This document shows, one piece after another, positions 5,882-13,156 of a stretch of 29,452 bases of DNA. Under the pieces are notes generated by a model. That model ran no database searches. It saw nothing but the letters and a program-made list of their open reading frames with translations, and was not told where the DNA came from. Position 1 is the stretch's first letter. Every line of letters starts with the position of its first letter. This stretch comes from a virus: IMG/VR virus record IMGVR_UViG_3300042455_000910, positions 1 through 29,452 of that record. The stretch is one strand, 5' to 3'. Made by a program: the position numbers and the translations under genes.

Positions 5882-6686
5882 AATCTTTTTTGATACGATT
5901 GTACCAGTTGTTAGCAATAATACGTTGACTTTGTTCGTTGCCGTGATATCCAGGATCCTCTCCTTTGAAAGTATTATTTCCACATATTGCCTGGGGGCTT
6001 TGCATAGATTCTAGTTGTATGTAACGATCTGGAATGTTTTTTGGAAATGCGTTGCGCCATTGATCTACGTTTTTAGGATTAAAAGGCCATAGTAAGTTTG
6101 GCAGTACTAAAAAGTTAATACCATCTAGATACATTTGTAATATACCTTCAATCATGATCCACTCATCCATTTGTTTTTTCCAAGCATTGTCGTAGATACT
6201 GTCAATCCATGCACGAACTCCGCGTTGTGCATCTTTGGTAATCTTTCCTGACCGATATGGATGTGGGTAGTTTTCTGCTAAACTAAAGATAGTTTCACAA
6301 ATCATATTATAGTTATTATTTCCATAGTTGACATTGTCAATGCCATCTCTACGATCATATCCATTCTTTAATTCACGATTTTGAAGGTGTTGTTCTAAAG
6401 GAGGATTCTCACCGCCCGGTATATTGTGTTCCCAATCGTACGGTGCAGAGGCAGCTGGTATCTCCATACGGTCCCAAAAGGTAGGACTAACTATTGCAAA
6501 GTCTGGACGTTGTCTGCGTATTTCTTCAATTTGAATACGAATACCACCGTTACTACAACCTTGACGAGCAAGATTAACCAAATCCCAATTTAACTTGTTA
6601 GCTAATACTTCACTCCAACTTGTGCCTGGAAGACTTTGACTTACCGCACTAAAACTACAACCGGCTACCATTAATTTTTTTTTCAT
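5868..6686 (-). CDS. SGNH/GDSL hydrolase-like protein
   Basis: A 272-aa protein whose N-terminus VAGCSFSA is the block I nucleophile region of the SGNH fold (GCS in place of GDS). A Gly/Asn block follows (ARQGCSNGGIR near 40-49) and a C-terminal GYHGNE may carry the catalytic His. Phage SGNH proteins of this type are common in T4-like genomes and are thought to act as esterases on glycans; the substrate is unknown. Coupled by ATGA to the PIG-L deacetylase upstream, which suggests a joint role in sugar modification. Confidence 0.75.
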   Translation of the reverse strand: MKKKLMVAGCSFSAVSQSLPGTSWSEVLANKLNWDLVNLARQGCSNGGIRIQIEEIRRQRPDFAIVSPTFWDRMEIPAASAPYDWEHNIPGGENPPLEQHLQNRELKNGYDRRDGIDNVNYGNNNYNMICETIFSLAENYPHPYRSGKITKDAQRGVRAWIDSIYDNAWKKQMDEWIMIEGILQMYLDGINFLVLPNLLWPFNPKNVDQWRNAFPKNIPDRYIQLESMQSPQAICGNNTFKGEDPGYHGNEQSQRIIANNWYNRIKKDFNLG

Positions 6687-7225
6687 GATCTATTTAACAG
6701 TCCTTTAACTGAGTCAGGAATAAAATATTCATTGGCATGTTCTACCTGATGAAAACTAGCTATAATTTTGCCATGTTCGGGCAATTCATCTAATGTATAA
6801 GTTCCTACCGGTATAACAAATCGTGCATTACCTTGGCCTATTTTAGAAAAAGTTACAGCATCAGGATGATAGTTTAATACAGCGTTGTGTACAAACACAT
6901 GATGCAGGTGTCCGTAATCACCTTCTGCGTTGTGTGTTACTACAATGTCTTGACCACCAACGGCTTCCTGAATATCAATCCATGCACGAGCTTCATCGAA
7001 ACTAATTTGTTTGTTTTCTATATCGTGCCAATTGTCAACGTAACCCAAAAACTTAGTAGAAATTCTACGTTTGTCCCAAAATGCTTTTAGTTCACTGCCG
7101 CGATAGTCGTCAGCTTCGTATGTAAGATAACACACCGTCCAATCTAAATTAGGGTGTGCATGCATGAAACTGTAAGCAAATATAACGCAGTCATCGGGGT
7201 GTGCTACCATTGCTATGGCTTTCAT
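6683..7225 (-). CDS. PIG-L/LmbE-family deacetylase
   Basis: A 180-aa protein with the family signature AHPDD at residues 8-12 and the second metal motif HNAEGDYGHLHH near 99-110. PIG-L enzymes are zinc-dependent N-deacetylases of GlcNAc-type sugars. It is somewhat shorter than typical members. ATGA overlaps on both sides place it in an operon with a DUF6492 protein and an SGNH protein, which fits a small sugar-modification unit. Confidence 0.85.
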   Translation of the reverse strand: MKAIAMVAHPDDCVIFAYSFMHAHPNLDWTVCYLTYEADDYRGSELKAFWDKRRISTKFLGYVDNWHDIENKQISFDEARAWIDIQEAVGGQDIVVTHNAEGDYGHLHHVFVHNAVLNYHPDAVTFSKIGQGNARFVIPVGTYTLDELPEHGKIIASFHQVEHANEYFIPDSVKGLLNRS

Positions 7226-8070
7226 ATCAAGTACTTTGCTTGAGTAATTTTCTTGCTTAATAATAAATCTTGATATTTTTGTTTTTGTGTGTAACTTAAT
7301 TTTGTCCAGGCATTTCGATGTATGCTAACAGTTAAGATATCAGGATATTGCATTTGTAAATATTTTTGATCAAATATTTCAATTTCGGTGTGACAAACAT
7401 TACACGGACAATAACTATTTTTGTCTCCGTTTACATACATAACATCTAAAGATCCTTGACGATATTGTAAGTATCCTGAATAAAGTATAAACTCAGTTAC
7501 CATCCCAGTGTGTTGAAACCATTCAGCAAAGGATTGATTAGTGAGAGTTTCAACTTCTTGGATCATGTCTCGCACAAGACTATTTTCAAAGAAAAACGGA
7601 ATACCCGCTGGCCCGGCCACATCAGTTTGTTGAATATCAAAAAGTTTGCTAACAATTTTTCTAGCTGTGTCAAATACCGGCATAACGGGAAAGTATCCCC
7701 AGGTTAACCGACCGCCATCATCAAAAAGTCTATTCAATTCAACTGATTGCACAATTAAAGTTTTAGCATCGAGCACCATTGACCAAGTACTTTTACTTTG
7801 TTCTGCAGCTAATAATTTTAATAATTGTTGTGTAAGCCACCCATTTTCAATGTAACTATTTTTCCACTGATTTCTATGAATAATTTTTACACGGGTGCTA
7901 TAATTCCCCCACCATGAAACATCAATATCATTTACATCCATGCTATCATCGTTAATAATCACACAGACATTACCAAGATCCATATTATCACAATATAAGT
8001 CTATGCTTTCGGCTTGCAGTTTTAATATAGGAAGTTCGTCACGGAATACTACGGTTACAATGTCTATCAT
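7222..8070 (-). CDS. DUF6492-type glycosyltransferase-like protein
   Basis: A 282-aa protein starting MIDIVTVVFRDELPILKLQ with the GWLTQQLLKL helix near residues 78-87 and a LDAKT triplet region near 101, as in the DUF6492 protein at 3903-4763. The usual acidic DxD is only partly kept (LDAKTL). The start at 8070 has no Shine-Dalgarno; a weak late-box match ACTAAGTA lies 5 nt upstream. It follows the porin terminator and leads the deacetylase/SGNH operon. Function inferred only from the family. Confidence 0.6.
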   Translation of the reverse strand: MIDIVTVVFRDELPILKLQAESIDLYCDNMDLGNVCVIINDDSMDVNDIDVSWWGNYSTRVKIIHRNQWKNSYIENGWLTQQLLKLLAAEQSKSTWSMVLDAKTLIVQSVELNRLFDDGGRLTWGYFPVMPVFDTARKIVSKLFDIQQTDVAGPAGIPFFFENSLVRDMIQEVETLTNQSFAEWFQHTGMVTEFILYSGYLQYRQGSLDVMYVNGDKNSYCPCNVCHTEIEIFDQKYLQMQYPDILTVSIHRNAWTKLSYTQKQKYQDLLLSKKITQAKYLI

Positions 8071-8087
8071 TCAAATACTTAGTCAAC

Positions 8088-8116
8088 AAAAAAGCCCCGA
8101 AGGGCCTTTTTGCAGT
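8088..8116 (-). terminator. Terminator after the porin gene
   Basis: GCCC-TTCG-GGGC flanked by A- and T-runs gives a UUCG-loop hairpin with U6 on the minus strand, and A/T symmetry makes it usable from both strands. It lies 18 nt after the porin stop codon. Confidence 0.85.
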
Positions 8117-8133
8117 ACATATCTAATCAACGA

Positions 8134-9285
8134 TTAGAATGTATGACGTACACCTACTGCATAGTTACTAGAAGACAATGCTGGTGCTAAAGTAGCAACA
8201 TTGGTACTACTAGTTTTGTTCTGACCGTAGATTGCATACAAGTTTGTGCGCTTGCTCAACCAGTAGTTAGAACCAATCTGGAATGCGTTGAAGTTAACTG
8301 TAGGAGTTGTTGGACCAAATGCGTCATAACGACCATTACCTACACTAGCCCAGGCATCAATGGTAGAAGTAAAGTTACCACGAACGCCGATCTGTTGTGC
8401 AGTACGGCTGAGATAATTATTACTACTTAAAGTGCTAGTAGCTTTGCGTGAAACATATTGAGCAAAGGCCTTGACTACGCCAAAGTCATAAGTTGCACCA
8501 ACATACTTCTGTGTGTCTTGTGTGTTTACACCGCCACCAGGAATAACGCTACTAGAGTTGGTTGTCCAATATGTAGGACTGGAAAGAGTAAATGTTTGTT
8601 CGCTTTTTAAAGTTTGATAAGCGGCTACAACATATAACTTGTTCCAAGCATAATCAGCACTCAAACCATAACCATTGTAGTTCGTGTTGCCGCCGGTTGA
8701 GTTTGTTTGAGTAGTGTTGCTGTTTGCTACAGTAGCGAAACCACCAGCACTGAAACCTTTAAAGTTATCACTCTTCAGACTTACTGTATTAGCTGTGCGA
8801 ATTGTGTAAGCTGTGTTACTGCCGTTGCCAGAAGTAGTAGAGCTTGCACCAGTTGCATAGATAACATCACCGATCAAGTTATTTTGTTGACCAGCATCAG
8901 TTGCTGCCACTGCTGTGTGGATTGATGTATACTGAGTACCGAAAGCAACTTGGCCAATACCATTTTGTTTGATACCAACAAAACTTTGACGGTTGTCCCA
9001 GGTACTTGCTTGACCTTGGTTAGGTGTCAATCCAGTTTCAACAGTAAAGAAGGCTGAACGTCCGCCACCTAAATCTTCAGTGCCACGGAAACCTAAGCGG
9101 CTGGTTTGTTCTGCACTGTTACCGAATGTACTGTTTGTGGTTTTTGCAGCCTTGTTACCAACTGCGCCTTCTGCACTTGATCCGATGTAACCAGTATCTA
9201 AGAGACCATAGATGCTGACACTAGACTGTGCGTAAGCAGTGGTGATACCTGCGGTTGCTAGTAATGCTACTAGTAGTTTTTTCAT
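8134..9285 (-). CDS. Gram-negative outer-membrane porin (Burkholderiales type)
   Basis: A 383-aa protein with a signal peptide (MKKLLVALLATAGITTAYA, cleavage before QSS), then SSVSIYGLLDTGY, the first strand of betaproteobacterial trimeric porins. It continues with RLGFRGTEDLGGG and RQSFVGI at the family's usual positions, Gly/Ser/Asn-rich loops, and ends with a C-terminal Phe (VGVRHTF), the outer-membrane assembly signal. Length is normal for the family, so it looks intact. It has its own sigma70 promoter (9381-9409), an AAGGA Shine-Dalgarno and a strong terminator: a bacterial-style monocistronic unit among phage genes, suggesting acquisition from the host. Possible roles are receptor replacement, superinfection exclusion or altered uptake. 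Confidence 0.92.
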   Translation of the reverse strand: MKKLLVALLATAGITTAYAQSSVSIYGLLDTGYIGSSAEGAVGNKAAKTTNSTFGNSAEQTSRLGFRGTEDLGGGRSAFFTVETGLTPNQGQASTWDNRQSFVGIKQNGIGQVAFGTQYTSIHTAVAATDAGQQNNLIGDVIYATGASSTTSGNGSNTAYTIRTANTVSLKSDNFKGFSAGGFATVANSNTTQTNSTGGNTNYNGYGLSADYAWNKLYVVAAYQTLKSEQTFTLSSPTYWTTNSSSVIPGGGVNTQDTQKYVGATYDFGVVKAFAQYVSRKATSTLSSNNYLSRTAQQIGVRGNFTSTIDAWASVGNGRYDAFGPTTPTVNFNAFQIGSNYWLSKRTNLYAIYGQNKTSSTNVATLAPALSSSNYAVGVRHTF

Positions 9286-9380
9286 GCTGTGTGTTTCCTT
9301 TTATAAAAGTTATACAACAATATTATTTACTGAGTTTACTGTTGGTACAGCAAATTTCAGCACTATTATTGGTATTTTGT

Positions 9381-9409
9381 ATGTTAACATAGTAGTTAAC
9401 GAATGTCAA
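9381..9409 (-). promoter_or_regulatory. Sigma70 promoter of the porin gene
   Basis: TTGACA (9404-9409), 17-nt spacer, TAACAT (9381-9386). The -35 box directly follows the U-run of the tmRNA terminator. About 95 nt of leader precede the porin start. Confidence 0.7.
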
Positions 9410-9410
9410 T

Positions 9411-9436
9411 AAAAATGGGCTCCGAAGAGCCCATTT
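9411..9436 (-). terminator. Terminator of the tmRNA unit
   Basis: ATGGGCTC-TTCG-GAGCCCAT with further A:U pairs and a 5-U tail is a very strong UUCG-loop hairpin right after the tmRNA coding piece. Confidence 0.92.
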
Positions 9437-9685
9437 TGGTGGTTTCTGTTACGAGGCATTTCCTGCCCTAGGCGGCCTAAGCTGCCAATGCGAACTGTTC
9501 GTCGTTTGCTTTTACGTTATTTGCTTTTAACGAGTACTCCTCTCGTGTTGCCTTCTTTTCTATCTCACCACGTCGAAACCAAGTCATCCCCAAGAAATAC
9601 ACTATTTCAAATGCACTTTTTGGAGATGTCGGGAATTGAACCCGAGTCCGCAATGCCTTTAATCTAAAGGAATTACAACAATTCT
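9437..9685 (-). ncRNA. ssrA: tmRNA, circularly permuted (two-piece)
   Basis: Rescues stalled ribosomes and tags the nascent peptide. In transcription order the acceptor piece comes first (up to 9685, ending at 9621), then a 29-nt spacer, then the coding piece (from 9591). The acceptor piece has the T arm ACTCGGGTTCAATTCCCGA and ends CATCTCC + A with no encoded CCA. The coding piece starts GGGGATGACTTGGTTTCGAC, the tmRNA 5' signature. GGGGATG pairs with CATCTCC over 7 bp including the G3:U70 pair that marks alanine acceptance. The tag frame (9477-9509) encodes ANDEQFALAA and then TAG. AGGCATT in the acceptor piece can pair with AATGCCT near the 3' end of the coding piece. Two hairpins (9656-9670, 9670-9684) lie at the 5' side of the acceptor piece. 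Exact processed ends are not known. Confidence 0.93.
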
Positions 9686-9889
9686 TTACAGCGGAATAAT
9701 ATTTGATGCTTGCTTGCCTTTTGGGCCTTGCACTACATCAAAAGTTACCGCTTGATTCTCTTTGAGACTTTTAAATCCATTGCTATTAATAGCTGAGAAA
9801 TGTGCAAACAATTCGTCACCACCACCATCTGGAGTAATAAATCCAAAACCTTTTGCATCGTTAAACCACTTTACTTTACCTGTTGCCAT
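9686..9889 (-). CDS. Cold-shock domain protein (CspA family)
   Basis: A 67-aa protein that is a complete [21 protein letters not shown] holds RNP1 (KGFGFI), ELFAHFSAI is the RNP2 region, ending ASNIIPL. It should bind single-stranded RNA/DNA and melt RNA structure. I use the ATG at 9889, not an upstream one, because AAGGAAG lies just before it and the CSD starts there. It lies between the 55-aa gene and the acceptor piece of the tmRNA, whose 5' hairpin begins right after its stop, so a shared transcript must be cleaved. Confidence 0.92.
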   Translation of the reverse strand: MATGKVKWFNDAKGFGFITPDGGGDELFAHFSAINSNGFKSLKENQAVTFDVVQGPKGKQASNIIPL

Positions 9890-9923
9890 ATTACTTACTT
9901 CCTTTATTAAAATACTTTGAATA

Positions 9924-10091
9924 CTAATTACTACCTTTAACCACATTATTATCTATTTTGGGGTTGGCGCGAGCAATAACATTTTGTGCTTGGTGAGCAC
10001 GATCTCGCTCGGTGGGCAACGGCCCACACCCCAATCTCGCCCACTCTTCTTCAGAGTAGTAATATTGTGCTACCGGTTTCTTTTGTTCCAT
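9924..10091 (-). CDS. Small hypothetical protein (55 aa)
   Basis: A 55-aa protein starting [20 protein letters not shown], hydrophilic, with no known domain. There is no Shine-Dalgarno; GATAAATA (10099-10106) lies 7 nt before the ATG, so a late transcript would have a leader of about 2 nt. It lies between tRNA-CAT and the cold-shock gene in the same direction. Confidence 0.55.
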   Translation of the reverse strand: MEQKKPVAQYYYSEEEWARLGCGPLPTERDRAHQAQNVIARANPKIDNNVVKGSN

Positions 10092-10098
10092 AGTTGAA

Positions 10099-10106
10099 TA
10101 TTTATC
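10099..10106 (-). promoter_or_regulatory. Late-promoter-like box GATAAATA
   Basis: It matches NATAAATA. T4 geometry puts +1 at 10093, 2 nt before the 55-aa start codon. It would give late expression of the 55-aa protein, cold-shock protein and tmRNA separately from the sigma70 promoter at 10599-10627. Confidence 0.5.
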
Positions 10107-10111
10107 TTTTT

Positions 10112-10188
10112 TGGTGGGCCTTGATGGACTTGAACCATCGACCCAACGATTATGAATCGTTTGCTCTAACCAGCTGAGCTAAAGGCCC
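10112..10188 (-). tRNA. tRNA with CAT anticodon (Ile2 or elongator Met)
   Basis: A 77-nt cloverleaf with encoded CCA: acceptor GGGCCTT/AAGGCCC, D arm GCTCAGCTGGTTAGAGC, anticodon stem AACGA/TCGTT with loop TTCATAA, T arm GATGG TTCAAGT CCATC. G1:C72 and the D arm exclude an initiator. The 3' half (GGTCG.TGGTTCAAGTCC) is close to bacterial tRNA-Ile2, whose C34 is changed to lysidine, so I favour Ile2. Sequence alone does not settle it. Confidence 0.9.
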
Positions 10189-10196
10189 TACAAACA

Positions 10197-10568
10197 TTAG
10201 ATACAGCTAGGACCATACTTGTTCTCGCCGTCGGTACTAGGTACAAACATAATAGCAAGGCTGACTATAAAACCTACATAAGGAATCAAACATAACAAAA
10301 TCCATACTCCACTTTGATTAAAATCTCGAACACGCTGACTGCCAGCCGACCAACTACACACTGCCATAGCAACGGCTAATGCAAACCCAGCCAACAGAAA
10401 AATGCCACCCAATAACCCAGAGCCAACAGTTAATGCGGTGCCAATTGTAAATAACACTGCCAGTCCAATTCCGCCGCCAAATACCACGGTTAGCAGTAGC
10501 ATGATGTAGCTTCGGCGGTTACGACGCCCGGTAAAATTAAATAAATCTTCAAACACTGGCTTACTCAT
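10197..10568 (-). CDS. DUF805 membrane protein
   Basis: A 123-aa protein with the DUF805 pattern: FNFTGRRNRRSYIM at residues 10-23, hydrophobic segments near 23-45, 50-70 and 90-108, the basic loop SAGSQRVRDFNQSG near 74-87, and a C-terminal NKYGP. Family length is normal. DUF805 proteins are bacterial inner-membrane proteins of unknown function and are unusual as phage cargo. Start at 10568 has an AAAGGAGC Shine-Dalgarno and a sigma70 promoter just upstream. First gene of the unit that ends with the tmRNA. Confidence 0.88.
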   Translation of the reverse strand: MSKPVFEDLFNFTGRRNRRSYIMLLLTVVFGGGIGLAVLFTIGTALTVGSGLLGGIFLLAGFALAVAMAVCSWSAGSQRVRDFNQSGVWILLCLIPYVGFIVSLAIMFVPSTDGENKYGPSCI

Positions 10569-10598
10569 TTTGAGCTCCTTTATTAAATTAGTATTACT

Positions 10599-10627
10599 AG
10601 TATAGCATCATGTTCGGTAATTGTCAA
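10599..10627 (-). promoter_or_regulatory. Sigma70 promoter of the DUF805-tRNA-csp-tmRNA unit
   Basis: TTGACA (10622-10627), 17-nt spacer, TATACT (10599-10604) with TG one base upstream of the -10. The -35 lies in the 3' end of the upstream gene. Confidence 0.8.
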
Positions 10628-10976
10628 GAAACTTTTTCAAATTGCCATATAAATTGGCCATCATGGCTTCTTTACTACCAAAGAACACTAGAGTACGCGG
10701 CATTTGTTTATGCATAATAATAAACCAAGGTTGTTGTAGTTTACGATCCAGTGCTATAATCATTTTGCTGTTAATAGCAAATGGTTCAACATTATAATCG
10801 TAGTTCTCGAGTTCAAGATGTTTGGAGAATGTTTCGTATCCTATTTTAGTCAATCGTAAACCACCGTTGCGTCTAAGATTGAACCACCATAAGGCCAAAG
10901 CCTCTGCTTCGGTAACCTTGTAAGGATCGGGCAGATGTTGAATTAATTCTTTTGTAAGTTTATATTTGTCACGCAC
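10608..10976 (-). CDS. Hypothetical phage protein (122 aa)
   Basis: A 122-aa basic soluble protein with no signal or membrane segment. Notable parts: ALWWFNLRRNGGLRLTKIG near residues 28-46, which looks like a winged-helix style turn, and PWFIIMHKQM near 82-91. Proteins of this type accompany small hypotheticals in T4-like phages, but I cannot name the family. Start is GTG at 10976, 1 nt after the stop of the next gene upstream. Confidence 0.6.
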   Translation of the reverse strand: MRDKYKLTKELIQHLPDPYKVTEAEALALWWFNLRRNGGLRLTKIGYETFSKHLELENYDYNVEPFAINSKMIIALDRKLQQPWFIIMHKQMPRTLVFFGSKEAMMANLYGNLKKFLDNYRT

Positions 10977-10977
10977 A

Positions 10978-11265
10978 TCAAGGATATATCTGGTCGCCTG
11001 ATTTTAGTAAGACCACGGTAAAAAGATCAGTTTTAAATTGGATGTTAAGTTTTCGAGCAAGATTGATTGCATGTCCAGGATTGGAGAAACTGACCTTCTT
11101 GTACTTAGGGCCAGGATATTGAACCAACAGGTTCGAGGTTTTAAGATTGATTGGTTTTTTTTGATAAAACACTGCCCACACACCTTCCGAGGCTAACACC
11201 TGTTCGGTCTTGTATGTACTTTTATTTGCTAACTCAATCAGGACATTGGGTTTTGGTCTGCTCAC
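10978..11265 (-). CDS. Hypothetical protein (95 aa)
   Basis: A 95-aa basic protein with no recognised domain. The start is GTG at 11265 with AGGAG 7 nt upstream. A CATAAATA box at 11287-11294 gives a late promoter with a 16-nt leader that contains the Shine-Dalgarno. It is followed at once by the 122-aa gene, so the two look like a unit. Confidence 0.6.
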   Translation of the reverse strand: MSRPKPNVLIELANKSTYKTEQVLASEGVWAVFYQKKPINLKTSNLLVQYPGPKYKKVSFSNPGHAINLARKLNIQFKTDLFTVVLLKSGDQIYP

Positions 11266-11286
11266 TATTAAACTCCTATATATTAT

Positions 11287-11294
11287 TTATGCTA
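11287..11294 (-). promoter_or_regulatory. Late-promoter-like box CATAAATA
   Basis: A NATAAATA match 21 nt upstream of the GTG at 11265. Unlike the leaderless cases, the predicted transcript keeps a normal AGGAG Shine-Dalgarno. Confidence 0.5.
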
Positions 11295-11308
11295 AAATAT
11301 AGGTAGTT

Positions 11309-11518
11309 TTAGAATGAACCCCCGTCCATTTTGATTGAAATTATTTCGTCATCTTGTGCCGCTACAGCCCGTTCTTTAAGTGTAGTAAGCTCTAATAACA
11401 GTCGAGTTAGGTCAGCATGCATGCCTTTGGCATCAGGCATAGGCATAATAAAGTCCTTAGCGCCACGAGACTCGAACCCTTGTAACCGTTCAACAAACCG
11501 TTGTAAATGAATACTCAT
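11309..11518 (-). CDS. Small conserved-type phage protein (69 aa)
   Basis: A 69-aa protein, amphipathic helical (ADLTRLLLELTTLKERAVAA, residues 34-53), with C-terminal IISIKMDGGSF. It may be coiled-coil. It overlaps the 3' end of the 155-aa gene by 29 nt. Function unknown. Confidence 0.6.
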   Translation of the reverse strand: MSIHLQRFVERLQGFESRGAKDFIMPMPDAKGMHADLTRLLLELTTLKERAVAAQDDEIISIKMDGGSF

Positions 11519-11957
11519 CAGCAGTCTCCTTGGTGTAAAACGGGCCAGAGTACGGATAGCGTTGTAATAAAATTAATTTAGGTCCTTGTATCACAGTCCA
11601 GTTACGCCCTTTCTTGACTCGATACCAGCCAGCTGCAAACCAACTTTTACTTTTGTTAGTTTTAGTATACACAGGCAACTTCTTAGGAACATCCCACATG
11701 GGATTATGTACACGACCTGCTACTGGATAGCCATGTACCAAATTAGTTTCGGGTCGAGATTTAACAATCTTAGCACCAGATTCGAATTTAACGTGTACAC
11801 GTTGTTCAACCATTTTAATTGTTTTGTATTGTTGAACCTGGTTATTGATCTTAACTTGGTATCCACCATCGCAAGCTTCAACGTTACCAACCTTGCGATT
11901 TCCTTCTTGCAAGATCCAATACTTGCGATCAATTACGGGTTTTGCTATCAGTGTCAT
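11490..11957 (-). CDS. Hypothetical phage protein (155 aa)
   Basis: A 155-aa basic, beta-rich protein. Its C-terminal half (AGWYRVKKGRNWTVIQGPKL, then YPYSGPFYTKETA) is rich in aromatics. No catalytic motif is visible. It is coupled to the 62-aa membrane protein upstream by an ATGA overlap and overlaps the 69-aa gene downstream. Possibly nucleic-acid binding from charge; no family named. Confidence 0.6.
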   Translation of the reverse strand: MTLIAKPVIDRKYWILQEGNRKVGNVEACDGGYQVKINNQVQQYKTIKMVEQRVHVKFESGAKIVKSRPETNLVHGYPVAGRVHNPMWDVPKKLPVYTKTNKSKSWFAAGWYRVKKGRNWTVIQGPKLILLQRYPYSGPFYTKETADEYSFTTVC

Positions 11958-12142
11958 TTAGTACTCCTCTTTCGACATTCTTCTTGTACTGCTACTGGCA
12001 CATCTGGGTGCCAACCGCCTATCACCTTGCGGCAATCGTATTTTACTACTATTTGATTTTGATCCTGGGGCCAAAAGGCCAAGACCAACATGCCTAAAAC
12101 AATAGCGAATGTTACAGCGGTCCAAAATAAATCTTTAGCCAT
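11954..12142 (-). CDS. Small single-pass membrane protein (62 aa)
   Basis: A 62-aa protein with one membrane segment at about residues 7-24 and a short soluble tail holding two Cys (YDCRKV and EECRK), which could form a disulfide in the periplasm. It overlaps the 5'-3' exonuclease gene upstream by 8 nt and the 155-aa gene downstream by 4 nt. Function unknown. Confidence 0.6.
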   Translation of the reverse strand: MAKDLFWTAVTFAIVLGMLVLAFWPQDQNQIVVKYDCRKVIGGWHPDVPVAVQEECRKRSTK

Positions 12143-13148
12143 TTAACATTCCTTTGTAAGGACCTTTGTAAGTTTCATTCATCCAACGACCGAAGCTGTC
12201 TGCTTGCTCGCTCAATTTGTTTAATTCGTACTTGCCACAGAACTGCATAAAACGTACACCAACTTGTCCTACATCTTTATGAGACATCTGTTCGCGAATG
12301 GCCCCATCTACTGCTGCTTTAATCTCTTTGGGTTGGGCAGTTAAATCTACTAGATGAACGTTGCGTTCATAGTCATCTAACACACGATGCTCTATGCCAT
12401 CCGGATCAGTCCACCTCTGTAACATTAAGTTGTTCCAGTTGTATCCTTGTTTTGTGCGATCCTCAAATGCTTCCTGTAGGCCAACCTTATTCTTAGTGCC
12501 CTTAGTACGGACTCCCGGGTAGGCCGAGAACACATTATCCGACGAATCGCCGCGCATACATTTCTCGAAGAGTAGCCATTGCGGATTAGGGATTGTTTTA
12601 GGTTCTTTAGTTTTTTTATCGATGACCGCTTTTCCTTTAGCATCAAAGATTCCTTCTATAGTGATTAGTTCGTCTGTAATACCGTTGTACTGCTTAACAT
12701 TGGGTGCGATGAGCTGAACAAAGTCAGTATCGCTACTGATAATAATATGTTCGTCTTGGGGATGTAATGCAATCCAGCGAGCTATAATGTCATCTGCTTC
12801 GGCATTTTCGTGCCTAATAACGCTACAGTTAGTTCTCTCTGACAAGTATTTAGTCAAATTATCATAGGTTTCCCAAAACATTTTATCTTCTTCTTGCTGG
12901 GTTTCTGTAAGTGCGGCACGGGCCACAGCCCGATTGGCTTTATAGGGCTTATAAAAGTCCTTGCGCCAACTACGTCCTTCAAGGCCAAACACTACATGGT
13001 CTGCTTCAAAACGCTTGGCTACTTTGTTAGCGGCCATTAATGTAACATGTAATGCAAAGCCTACTTTCTCCCAAGTATCGCTTGCACGGTGAGCACCATG
13101 CCTGGCTCGAAAAAACATATTGGCCGTATCGATTAAAACATAGCGCAT
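12135..13148 (-). CDS. 5'-3' exonuclease (FEN/T4 RNase H type)
   Basis: A 337-aa structure-specific nuclease that should remove RNA primers and flaps during phage DNA replication. Metal-binding acidic motifs are in family order: LIDTANMFFRAR at residues 5-16, EADDIIARW near 117-125, SSDTDFVQL near 138-146 and GDSSDNV near 201-207, followed by the helix-hairpin-helix region (KNKVGLQEAF). Length is close to T4 RNase H and the exonuclease domain of DNA polymerase I. Supports a T4-like replication system. The ATG at 13148 has AAGG a short way upstream. Confidence 0.92.
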   Translation of the reverse strand: MRYVLIDTANMFFRARHGAHRASDTWEKVGFALHVTLMAANKVAKRFEADHVVFGLEGRSWRKDFYKPYKANRAVARAALTETQQEEDKMFWETYDNLTKYLSERTNCSVIRHENAEADDIIARWIALHPQDEHIIISSDTDFVQLIAPNVKQYNGITDELITIEGIFDAKGKAVIDKKTKEPKTIPNPQWLLFEKCMRGDSSDNVFSAYPGVRTKGTKNKVGLQEAFEDRTKQGYNWNNLMLQRWTDPDGIEHRVLDDYERNVHLVDLTAQPKEIKAAVDGAIREQMSHKDVGQVGVRFMQFCGKYELNKLSEQADSFGRWMNETYKGPYKGMLNG

Positions 13149-13156
13149 TGTAGACC

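Noticed and set aside
11586-12056. Plus-strand ORF of 156 codons
   Set aside because: It lies opposite two coupled minus-strand genes, its protein has no motif and is rich in residues expected from an antisense frame.
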